From NCBI GenBank assembly GCA_041485845.1, contig JBGPKH010000038.1:1-26315 (forward strand): a DNA stretch of 26,315 nt. The letters run 5' to 3'. The position numbers and the translations under genes are program-made. Positions 1-6,605 of this stretch are shown piece by piece (position 1 is the stretch's first letter; each line of letters begins with the position of its first letter). This DNA comes from OMOG01 sp041485845. GTDB taxonomy: Bacteria; Acidobacteriota; Terriglobia; Bryobacterales; Bryobacteraceae. The notes under the pieces are model-generated. The model did not search any database and was not told the origin of the DNA. It saw only the letters and a program-made list of their open reading frames with translations.

Positions 1-1
1 G

Positions 2-532
2 GCGTCATCAACTATGGCCCGGCCGCGCCGACTTGTAATTGCTCGTCGAAGCCAATGTTCACGACCCTCCGACACTGCTCGGAGGCACACTCCAGCGGCT
101 GCTTCGTGGCGGCGATCGAGAGCGTCACGCCGGATCCAAGTGTCACAGCCGCGGTTATCTCCGGATGGGCGGCATTTGGTCCTCATCGGCCGCGAGGGCC
201 GAAGCACTCTGATGGTGGTGTCTGTGGATGGCGGTGTCCCCCGAGAGATCCTGAGCTTGCCAAGAAATGAGTCCTTCCGCCAACCGGAATGGAGTCCCGA
301 CGGTCAGTCGGTGATCGCCAGTAAGGTAGGGCCGGGAGGCTTCGCGGCCGGATTGGAGATATGGCGCATTCCGATCGGAGGCGGCTCGCCGCAAAAGCTG
401 GAACTGGGCGACATAACTGGCGAATTCAGGCTCCACCCGGACGGCCGGCGCATCACCTTCACCAACGGCCGCCTGCAAAGGGAAGTCTGGGCGATCGAGA
501 ACTTCCTGCCCATGCTCCAGGCCAAGCGCTGA
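2..532 (+). CDS. C-terminal part of a beta-propeller (PD40/TolB-like) protein, partial at left edge
   Basis: The frame is open to the left edge, so the start lies outside the window. From about base 140 it encodes PD40-type propeller blades: RLSPDGRHLVL, then EWSPDGQSVIAS, then a last blade with HPDGRRITF and a terminal EVWAIENFLP. In Acidobacteriota such tails usually end Ser/Thr kinase fusion proteins like the one at 19250-22285, so this is probably the sensor part of a second kinase or a free propeller. The first ~45 codons are odd: they are very Arg-rich with mixed third bases, while frame 1 over the same bases has far more G/C third positions. A frameshift near base 120-145 is possible. 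The stop overlaps the start of the next gene (TGATG), which suggests translational coupling. Confidence 0.6.
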   Translation, partial: ASSTMARPRRLVIARRSQCSRPSDTARRHTPAAASWRRSRASRRIQVSQPRLSPDGRHLVLIGREGRSTLMVVSVDGGVPREILSLPRNESFRQPEWSPDGQSVIASKVGPGGFAAGLEIWRIPIGGGSPQKLELGDITGEFRLHPDGRRITFTNGRLQREVWAIENFLPMLQAKR

Positions 533-1401
533 TGTTCCTCCTACTCGCCGCCGCGGTGACCATTCCTCTGGGGCTGGATCTCTACCTCCCAGTCCCGGAG
601 GACAACCCGCTGACGCTCGAAAGCATCGAGCTCGGCAAGCGGCTCTTTCTCGACCGCCGCCTCTCGCGCGATGGCCGCCTCTCCTGCGCCGCGTGTCACG
701 ACCCGAATCGTGCCTTCTCCGACGGGCGTGCGGTGGCGATCGGAGTCGGAGGACGCACAGGCAAGCGCAACTCTCCCGCCCTGATCAATCGCGCCTGGGG
801 CCGCTCCTTCTTCTGGGATGGCCGCGCCGCCACCCTGGAGGCGCAGGTGCTGCAGCCCATCACCAACCCCGACGAATTGGACCTGACGTTGCCCGAGGCG
901 GAGGCCCGCGTGGGACTCGGCGCCGCCGCGATCTCCCACGCCCTGGCGAGCTACGTCCGCAGTATCCTCTCCGGCGATTCGCCCTACGACCGCTACCTCA
1001 ACGGCGACCGCGCGGCGCTCTCCGCCGAGGCCGTCCGCGGCTTGCAGTTATTCCGCGGCAAGGCCAACTGCATCGCCTGCCACGTCACCCCCACCTTCAC
1101 TGACGAGCGGCTGCACAACACCGGTGTCGCCTGGCGCGACGGTCGCCTTCAGGACACCGGCGCCGGCGCCGGCAATTTCAAGACCCCCACACTCCGCGAG
1201 ATCGCGCGCACCGCGCCCTACATGCACGACGGCAGCCTCGCCACTCTCGAAGAGGTCGTCGAGTATTACGATCGCGGCGGCAACCGGAATCCCGGCCTCG
1301 ACCAGGAGATTCACGCGCTGCGTCTCTCCCCGTCCGAGAAGCGGGATCTGGTCGCGTTCTTGCGATGCCTGAATGCCACGGGTTGCGAGATCGGCAAGTA
1401 G
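532..1401 (+). CDS. Dihaem cytochrome c peroxidase / MauG-family protein
   Basis: The 289-residue protein carries two CxxCH haem sites: CAACH at about residues 52-56 and CIACH at about 180-184. Family blocks around them include FFWDGRAATLEAQ and APYMHDGSLATLEEVV. It starts with a hydrophobic segment (MFLLLAAAVTIPLG) that would export it to the periplasm. Family members reduce H2O2 with electrons from a small cytochrome c, or oxidise a protein or small substrate as MauG does. I chose the ATG overlapping the previous stop because it gives a signal peptide; the frame is open further upstream, but that stretch is a shadow of the propeller gene. It is slightly shorter than typical peroxidases. The exact substrate cannot be told from sequence. 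Confidence 0.85.
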   Translation: MFLLLAAAVTIPLGLDLYLPVPEDNPLTLESIELGKRLFLDRRLSRDGRLSCAACHDPNRAFSDGRAVAIGVGGRTGKRNSPALINRAWGRSFFWDGRAATLEAQVLQPITNPDELDLTLPEAEARVGLGAAAISHALASYVRSILSGDSPYDRYLNGDRAALSAEAVRGLQLFRGKANCIACHVTPTFTDERLHNTGVAWRDGRLQDTGAGAGNFKTPTLREIARTAPYMHDGSLATLEEVVEYYDRGGNRNPGLDQEIHALRLSPSEKRDLVAFLRCLNATGCEIGK

Positions 1402-1422
1402 TAGGGGCAGCGCGAGACGGGC

Positions 1423-1746
1423 CTACTCGCCGAAAATCCGACTCAGGACCGGCCGCATCATGACCCAATCCAGTTTGTCCAGGTGCCCCAGCTTTCTCCG
1501 GACTAGACTCTTCTCGAATGTCGCAAGTTTGTGGAGCCTCACCGTCGATGGCGCGAGCAGTCCCGCGACCATCCAGTTCTCAATCGCGCAATCGAATCTC
1601 GAAGCGTATCGATGAGTGGTCACCCGCGCCACGAGGAGGTCGTCATCGCCTGCATCCAACAGGACCGGCGCGGGACGTTGCTTATCTCCTGTCTGGCCGG
1701 TGAAAGGGAACCTCAGGAGGACCAGGTCCCCTGTTTCAAACAGCAT
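1423..1746 (-). CDS. MazF/PemK-like toxin of a type II toxin-antitoxin pair
   Basis: This 107-residue protein has the MazF/PemK layout: an N-terminal strand with GDLVLLRFPFT, then DKQRPAPVLL at about residues 21-30, where the Arg corresponds to the conserved catalytic/substrate Arg of the family, and a VTTHRY block matching the conserved Thr/Ser strand. Family members are sequence-specific mRNA endoribonucleases neutralised by a small antitoxin. It overlaps the 3' end of the antitoxin gene by 11 bases, so the two are probably translationally coupled. The frame is intact, unlike the two other toxin genes in this window. It converges on the cytochrome c peroxidase gene with only 21 bases between stops. 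RNA cleavage specificity cannot be predicted. Confidence 0.8.
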   Translation of the reverse strand: MLFETGDLVLLRFPFTGQTGDKQRPAPVLLDAGDDDLLVARVTTHRYASRFDCAIENWMVAGLLAPSTVRLHKLATFEKSLVRRKLGHLDKLDWVMMRPVLSRIFGE

Positions 1747-1945
1747 CGTAGACGCTATCGCTCTCGCTGTAGCCGCGCAGGAATTGTTCGCGGGTCAACT
1801 TTCGCCAAGCCTCGTCCGCCGTGCTCTCTGGCAGGAGAACGATTACCCGAACAGTCTCCTCCTTCGGTATTTGGACGGCAACATCCTCTGGCACTTTCAA
1901 ATTGGCGTCCGTTCCGAGCTTGGTTTCGAATTCCAGTGCCTTCAC
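1736..1945 (-). CDS. Antitoxin partner of the MazF/PemK-like toxin
   Basis: This small acidic protein of 69 residues lies immediately upstream of, and overlaps, the MazF-like toxin gene. It contains LKVPEDVAVQIPKEETVRVIVLLPE, followed by a helical tail with WRKLTREQFLRGY. I associate this pattern with the small proteins that precede PemK/MazF toxins in Acidobacteriota and cyanobacteria, though I cannot name a Pfam domain. The N-terminal strands resemble the AbrB/MazE style of dimeric DNA-binding antitoxin, so autoregulation of the pair is likely by analogy. The ATG start fits the protein start expected for this type. Position and size are the strongest evidence. Confidence 0.7.
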   Translation of the reverse strand: MKALEFETKLGTDANLKVPEDVAVQIPKEETVRVIVLLPESTADEAWRKLTREQFLRGYSESDSVYDAV

Positions 1946-2129
1946 GCTGGCCCCTTTCCGCTGCTCTCCACCAAGCTACCCGATCCCTGAGGACGCCGCA
2001 AGCCTGTCCAATCGCCGGCCTGCCTGCTGATTCCCGTTGCGCGGCGGGCATGCCCCAGGATCGCGGCGCCTTCAAAACGTTGACACTCCACTGCGATGCC
2101 TGAATGGAACCATGTGATAGCCTACACGC

Positions 2130-3461
2130 TTGACCGCCGCCAAGCCAGGTAACGTCCGCCGCCAACTGGGCCTCTTCGACGCCACCATGATCGTCATGGG
2201 AGGCATCGTCGGCTCCGGCATTTTTCGCAATCCCTCGGTGGTGGCGCACCAGGTCCACACGCCCTTCCTGATTCTCGGCGTATGGGCGCTCGGCGGCGCG
2301 CTAGCCATGTCCGGCGCCTTCATCTGGGCCGAGCTTGCCACGCGCCTTCCCGGCGCCGGCGGGCAGTACTGCTACCTGCGCGACGCCTACCATCCGGTGA
2401 TCGCGTTCGTCTACGGCTGGGTGCTGCTGCTGGTCACCCAGACCGGCGGCATGGCGGCCGTGGCCGTGACCTTCGCCGGCTACTTCCGCCAGATCAGCGG
2501 GGCCGCCTGGAGCGACGGCGCCATCGCCGCCGCCGCGCTGCTGGCGCTCACCGCCATCAACTGCCTGGGCGCGCGCGCCGGCAGCAACGTGCAGAGCGCC
2601 CTCATGCTCATGAAGACCGGCGCCATCGCGGCGCTCGTTCTGGTGGGACTCGCGCTGGGCGGTGGAACCATCCATCCCCTGCCCCTGCTCGACCGGCCGC
2701 CGTCGTTCGGGTTGATCGGCGCGATCGGCGCGGCCATGATCCCGGTGGCCTTCGCCTACGGCGGATGGCAGACCTCCACCTTCGTCGCGGGCGAAATGCG
2801 CGATCCGCGGCGCGACCTCTCGCGCGGCCTGATCCTGGGGGTCAGCGGCGTGGTGCTGCTCTACCTGTCGGTCAACTTGGTGTGCCTGAAAGTGCTCGGT
2901 CCGGAGGGACTCGACCACACGGCCACGCCGGCATCGGACGTCATGCGTGCCGCCATGGGCGAGCGCGGCGCGCTGTGGATCGCGGTGGGAATCGCCGTCT
3001 CCACCCTGGGATTCCTGAGCCAGGGAATGCTGACGGCCCCACGGGTCTACAACGCCATGGCGCGCGACGGCCTGTTCTTCCAGAGAGTCGGCTGGCTTTC
3101 GCCGCGCACCGGCGCGCCCGTGGTCGCCATTCTGCTGCAAGGCGTGGCCGCGACCGCCATCGCGTGTTCGGGCAAGTACGAGCAGATCCTCAACTACGAG
3201 GTGTCGGTGGACTTCATCGCGTTCGCGCTCACCGCTGCCGCGCTCTTCCGTTTCCGCCGCAGGGACGGCGCCGCGCCGCCGGGCGGGATCTACCGCGCAC
3301 CCGGCCATCCGTACACCACCGCGTTGTTCGTGCTGGTGTCGGTGGGAATCGTCGCCAGCACCATCGGCGCCTATCCCGCCAACAGCGCCATCGCGCTCGC
3401 GATCATGCTCGCGGGGGTTCCCGTATATTGGTATTGGAGCCGCCGCGCGCCGCATTCATGA
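2130..3461 (+). CDS. APC-superfamily amino acid permease
   Basis: This 443-residue integral membrane protein has about 12 hydrophobic segments. The first carries GLFDATMIVMGGIVGSGIF, the signature of APC transporters, in which the broken helix 1 binds the substrate backbone. Further family features are GGQYCYLRDAYHP, the helix-6 region AFAYGGWQTSTF, and RVYNAMARDGLFF. It presumably imports an amino acid by proton symport or exchanges it. The start is TTG at 2130: it is the first usable codon after an in-frame TGA at 2115, and later ATGs would cut into helix 1. No strong ribosome binding site is visible. Its stop overlaps the aminotransferase start (ATGA), so uptake and transamination of the same amino acid is a reasonable inference. 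Confidence 0.88.
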   Translation: MTAAKPGNVRRQLGLFDATMIVMGGIVGSGIFRNPSVVAHQVHTPFLILGVWALGGALAMSGAFIWAELATRLPGAGGQYCYLRDAYHPVIAFVYGWVLLLVTQTGGMAAVAVTFAGYFRQISGAAWSDGAIAAAALLALTAINCLGARAGSNVQSALMLMKTGAIAALVLVGLALGGGTIHPLPLLDRPPSFGLIGAIGAAMIPVAFAYGGWQTSTFVAGEMRDPRRDLSRGLILGVSGVVLLYLSVNLVCLKVLGPEGLDHTATPASDVMRAAMGERGALWIAVGIAVSTLGFLSQGMLTAPRVYNAMARDGLFFQRVGWLSPRTGAPVVAILLQGVAATAIACSGKYEQILNYEVSVDFIAFALTAAALFRFRRRDGAAPPGGIYRAPGHPYTTALFVLVSVGIVASTIGAYPANSAIALAIMLAGVPVYWYWSRRAPHS

Positions 3462-4528
3462 GACACAAACAATCCGCCTACATGCACTGGGCCAAGACGC
3501 AAAGCCGCGCGCGTTTCAATCTGGCCACCAGCGGCGTCGGCGCCTTCCCGTTGCGCGAGTTGCGCTTCGATTTCGCGAACCTTGAAATCAACGGCGACAA
3601 CAGCTACGGCTACGCACCCTTGCGGTGCGCCATCGCCCGCCAGTATGGCGTGGACCCGGACTGCGTGGTCGAAGCCGACGGCGCCTCGATGGCCAATCAC
3701 CTGGCGATGGCCGCCATCCTCGAGCCGGGCGACGAGGTGCTGATCGAGCGTCCCGCCTACGGGCTGCTCCTCGATGCGGCGCTCTACCTGGAAGCCGAAG
3801 TGAAGCGCTTCGCGCGCGCCGAAGAGAGCGGGTACGCCGTGGACCCCGCGGAGATCCGGCGCGCCGTCTCTTCCAGGACGCGGTTGATCGTGATCACCAA
3901 CCTGCACAATCCCTCGAGCGCCCTCACGCCCGATGCCGCGCTGCGGGAGGTCGGCGACCTCGCGCGCAGCGTGGGCGCGTATGTGCTCGTCGACGAGGTT
4001 TACCTCGACGCGGTCTACGAGGGAGCGCCGCGGTCCGCTTTCCACCTCGGCCCAGAATTCGTGGTGACCAACAGCCTCACCAAGGTGTACGGATTGAGCG
4101 GCCTGCGCTCCGGATGGATCCTGGCGCAGCCGGACCTGGCGCGCCGCATGCTGGCGCTGAACAACCTCTACGGCGCGAGCCCCGCGCATCCCACGGAGCT
4201 GCTCGGCGTGGCGGCATTCGCGCAGTTGGATGCCATTCGCGACCGCGCGCGCCGCATCGTCGAAGCCGATCGCGCCCTGCTGCGCGACTTCCTGGCACAA
4301 CACACCGAGGTATCCGCGCCGCCCACCGCATGGGGCACCACCTCGTTCCTGCGCTTGCGGGCCGGCGACGCCGACGCGTTCCTCGCGCGCCTCCGCGCCG
4401 AGCACGAAACGTCGGCCGTGCCCGGACGGTTCTTCGAGATGCCGGATCACTTTCGCATCGGCATGGGCGTGAATACCGGGATGTTCGCCGAAGGCCTCAG
4501 ACGGGTGGGGATGGCGATCCGGGGCTGA
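3458..4528 (+). CDS. PLP-dependent aminotransferase, class I/II
   Basis: This 356-residue fold-type I aminotransferase shows NLHNPSS at about 148-154 (PLP/substrate Asn), VDEVYLD at about 178-184 (Asp contacting the pyridine nitrogen, and Tyr), and NSLTKVYGLSGLRSGW, with the Schiff-base Lys at about residue 209 and the phosphate-binding Arg just after. It is cytosolic and moves an amino group between an amino acid and a 2-oxo acid. The ATG overlaps the permease stop by ATGA, so the pair is almost certainly one transcript. The N-terminus is short for an aspartate aminotransferase, and the gene lacks features pinning it to a named pathway. The specificity is therefore left open. Confidence 0.88.
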   Translation: MRHKQSAYMHWAKTQSRARFNLATSGVGAFPLRELRFDFANLEINGDNSYGYAPLRCAIARQYGVDPDCVVEADGASMANHLAMAAILEPGDEVLIERPAYGLLLDAALYLEAEVKRFARAEESGYAVDPAEIRRAVSSRTRLIVITNLHNPSSALTPDAALREVGDLARSVGAYVLVDEVYLDAVYEGAPRSAFHLGPEFVVTNSLTKVYGLSGLRSGWILAQPDLARRMLALNNLYGASPAHPTELLGVAAFAQLDAIRDRARRIVEADRALLRDFLAQHTEVSAPPTAWGTTSFLRLRAGDADAFLARLRAEHETSAVPGRFFEMPDHFRIGMGVNTGMFAEGLRRVGMAIRG

Positions 4529-4555
4529 GCCGCATTCTGGTCAAGTCAGCAGTGG

Positions 4556-4583
4556 GACAGACGATCGGTTCTTGTCGTCTGTC
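4556..4583. terminator. Perfect 9-bp hairpin between convergent genes
   Basis: GACAGACGA and TCGTCTGTC form a perfect 9-bp stem around a 10-base loop, 27 bases past the aminotransferase stop and before the convergent isomerase gene. There is no T-tract, so it is not a classic intrinsic terminator, but it could act for both strands. A second short inverted repeat (AGGACA/TGTCCT, 4629-4652) runs into the stop codon of the minus-strand gene. Confidence 0.45.
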
Positions 4584-4650
4584 ACCCGTCGGCCTTCCGC
4601 CGGCGGAGGCGAGCTACGCTGAGCCAGGAGGACACGCCAGGAGGCCTGTC

Positions 4651-5559
4651 CTACACCTTCTCCACTACCTTCAACAGCGCCTTTAGCGACGTCTCGGTCG
4701 AGTACATCTTGCCCTTCGGATCGCGCCAGTGCGTCTCCAGCGTGAACGTCTCCTTGTATCCGTCTTTCAACAGTGCGCGAATCTGCCCCAGGTTGTCGAA
4801 CTCGCCTTCACCCACGGCCGTCCACACCACCTTGCCGTCCCGGTGCTTGTAGTCGCGCAGGTGTACGTGAAAGACGCGCGCCGGATCGAGCTTGCGATAG
4901 CCGTCCGGAAACGACTGCTCTCCCGATTCAGCAGCGTTATTCGGGTCCCACGTGATCCCCACGTTGTCTTCCTTCACGCGCTTGAGGAATTCGCCGGCCT
5001 GCACGCCGCTCCACACGTGGCCGCCGCCGATGTTCTCCACCGCCAGACGGTACCCCTTGGCGCGCCGCGCCGCCTCGCGCATCAGATCGTCGATCCGCGC
5101 GTAGCTCTTCTCCGACGGCGTCTCGCCCTTCCGCAGCATGAACGTGAACACGCGCAGCTTCATCGTGCCGAAGGCCTTGGCGCGCTCCAGCGCGGTATCC
5201 AGCAGCTTCCACTGCTCGTCGAGAGTCTTCTGGCCTTCCGGCGTCTCGGGCGGCAGCGGGATCTTGAAGAATCCCGTGCCCTCGATCGACACCCGGATGC
5301 CGTTGTCGTCGAAGATCTTGACCGCCTCGCGGATCTTGTCCATGGGCTGCGACGTGTTGTACGGCCCCCAGATGTTGCGCACCTCGGCCCATTTGAGGCC
5401 GTTCTGGCGCAGAAACTTCGCAGCGGTGAGCACATCGTCATCGATCTCGTCGGTCGTGATTCCGAGCTTGATCTGTGCCAGCGGCAGCGCGCCCATGCGC
5501 CGGGCAAACAGGGCCAGGACCGATCCGGCCAGCAGTTCACGGCGGGTATGTCGATACAT
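4651..5559 (-). CDS. Exported sugar phosphate isomerase/epimerase-like TIM-barrel protein
   Basis: The 302-residue protein belongs to the xylose-isomerase-like TIM barrel group. Likely metal or catalytic residues lie in AVENIGG, GITWDPNN, FHVHLRDYK and FTLETHW, at the strand ends usual for this fold. The N-terminus TRRELLAGSVLALFA has twin arginines before a hydrophobic run, so Tat export is likely; many acidobacterial members of this family are secreted. The frame is open upstream to 5796, but I place the start at the ATG at 5559: it gives the signal peptide, and everything upstream is unrelated sequence including a stray thiolase fragment. Substrate unknown. The gene stands alone, with convergent transcription on its 3' side. 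Confidence 0.8.
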   Translation of the reverse strand: MYRHTRRELLAGSVLALFARRMGALPLAQIKLGITTDEIDDDVLTAAKFLRQNGLKWAEVRNIWGPYNTSQPMDKIREAVKIFDDNGIRVSIEGTGFFKIPLPPETPEGQKTLDEQWKLLDTALERAKAFGTMKLRVFTFMLRKGETPSEKSYARIDDLMREAARRAKGYRLAVENIGGGHVWSGVQAGEFLKRVKEDNVGITWDPNNAAESGEQSFPDGYRKLDPARVFHVHLRDYKHRDGKVVWTAVGEGEFDNLGQIRALLKDGYKETFTLETHWRDPKGKMYSTETSLKALLKVVEKV

Positions 5560-5677
5560 GCCCTGGATTATATCGTCTTGCTCGCGCCGCGTGGGCAGCC
5601 GCGCGCGAGACCACGATGGAGTTGGGCGCCATGTAGATGTTGCGGTTGACGAGGTCGCGGCGGACGGCCGCGATGCC

Positions 5678-5792
5678 GCGACCTCGACGCACTCCGATTG
5701 CGGAACGCCGAGTTTCACGAGGCCTTCCCCCGGTGGCCAGGACCAAGCGGCGTAGCCGTCGGCGATCTGCGAGCAGTCGTAGGTCTTGAGCG
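5678..5792 (-). pseudogene. Displaced fragment of the thiolase gene
   Basis: These 115 bases match bases 11903-12017 inside the thiolase gene with about five substitutions and two compensating single-base indels, in the same orientation. Translated on the minus strand the ends read TYDCSQIADGYAA and LVKLGVPQSECVEVA, against TYDCSQITDGYAA and LVKLGVPQSECVEIA in the intact gene; the middle is garbled by the indels. There is no start, active-site Cys or His, so it cannot make an enzyme. Bases 5570-5677 next to it encode in another frame DLVNRNIYMAPNSIVVSRA, which looks like the tail of some other protein that I do not recognise. Confidence 0.8.
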
Positions 5793-5815
5793 TCAATCAA
5801 GGCGCGCGACCGAAT

Positions 5816-6538
5816 TCAGTAGCCCGCAAACTCCTCCGGTCGGATATCGTCGTCATTCACTCCGGCGGAATTGAGTAGCTGCTGCATGGCGCCCACCATG
5901 GCCGGGGGTCCGGCGAGATAGTAAATGGGTCCGTTCAAGTCGCCGAGATGCTGAATCAGCATCTCTTTCGAGATCCGGCTGGCCTCTACCTTCCGGGAAT
6001 GGCTCCCACGCTGCATCCCGGTCATCGTGTCTACAAGTGTGTAGTTGGCGTTTTCAGCTCGCAGCGCTTGGAGTTCTCCAAGAAACGCCGCGTCTTCGGG
6101 GCGCCGGTTGGAGTAGAAGAGGAACAGCCGGTGCGGAAGTCGCTCCCTGGCGGCACGGAAAACAATACTCCGAAAGGGAGTGATGCCGATCCCTCCGGCC
6201 AAAAAGACGGCCGCCCGGGCAGTGTTGCTGTGCAGAATCAAGTTTCCGAAAGGCCCCTCGATCTGGACCTCGGCGCCGAGCGGTAACTTCCCCAGGACGC
6301 GTTTGAAAGCCGTGTCGCGCATTCGCGTGGCGACCATGACGTGAGACTCAGAGGGCGCACTTGCGATTGAAAACGCTCGACTGTTACCCTCTGCGTCCGT
6401 CTCCGGAGGATTCGCCAGGGTCAGTTCCAAAAACTGGCCGGCCTTAAAGGCAAAACCCACTGGCTTCTCAAAATAAAAGGCGAGAGTGCCCTCGGCTACC
6501 GTCTCGCGTTTGTTGAGTTTCACGCTGTACTTTGGCAA
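5816..6538 (-). CDS. FAD-dependent NAD(P)H oxidoreductase, ferredoxin reductase-like
   Basis: This 240-residue protein has the ferredoxin-NADP reductase fold. RAFSIAS at about 54-60 is the FAD isoalloxazine/phosphate motif, GGIGITPFRS at about 115-124 is the NAD(P)-binding start, YYLAGPPAMV is the late nucleotide-binding block, and it ends in EEFAGY. There is no fused 2Fe-2S domain. It would pass electrons between NAD(P)H and a one-electron carrier or small substrate in the cytosol. I chose TTG at 6538 because AGGAG sits six bases before it; an in-frame TTG at 6604 lacks a ribosome binding site and would translate through a 10-bp hairpin. It is the last gene of a likely operon with the dihaem cytochrome and the DoxX-like protein. 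Confidence 0.82.
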   Translation of the reverse strand: MPKYSVKLNKRETVAEGTLAFYFEKPVGFAFKAGQFLELTLANPPETDAEGNSRAFSIASAPSESHVMVATRMRDTAFKRVLGKLPLGAEVQIEGPFGNLILHSNTARAAVFLAGGIGITPFRSIVFRAARERLPHRLFLFYSNRRPEDAAFLGELQALRAENANYTLVDTMTGMQRGSHSRKVEASRISKEMLIQHLGDLNGPIYYLAGPPAMVGAMQQLLNSAGVNDDDIRPEEFAGY

Positions 6539-6558
6539 TGTCTGCTCCTGGGACCTCG

Positions 6559-6586
6559 CCGGATTGGGCCTGGTAACCCAATCCGG
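6559..6586. promoter_or_regulatory. Perfect 10-bp intercistronic hairpin
   Basis: CCGGATTGGG and CCCAATCCGG pair perfectly around an 8-base loop, between the cytochrome stop codon and the ribosome binding site of the reductase. There is no following T-tract. An intercistronic stem of this kind could stabilise the upstream mRNA or attenuate reductase expression. It also argues that the reductase starts downstream, at 6538. Confidence 0.6.
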
Positions 6587-6605
6587 ACGCGGCGCGGTTT
6601 CCAAG

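Noticed and set aside
2301..3455. 384-codon minus-strand open frame opposite the permease
   Set aside because: Its composition (Arg/Gly/His/Glu-rich, no domain) is that of an antisense shadow of a high-GC gene; the plus-strand permease has clear membrane helices.
2282..3457. Long N-terminal extension of the aminotransferase frame
   Set aside because: It is Arg-rich out-of-frame sequence of the permease; the aminotransferase starts at the ATGA overlap at 3458.
5560..5796. 79-residue N-terminal extension of the isomerase-like protein
   Set aside because: The extension is the stray thiolase fragment and unrelated codons; the natural start gives a Tat-like signal peptide at 5559.
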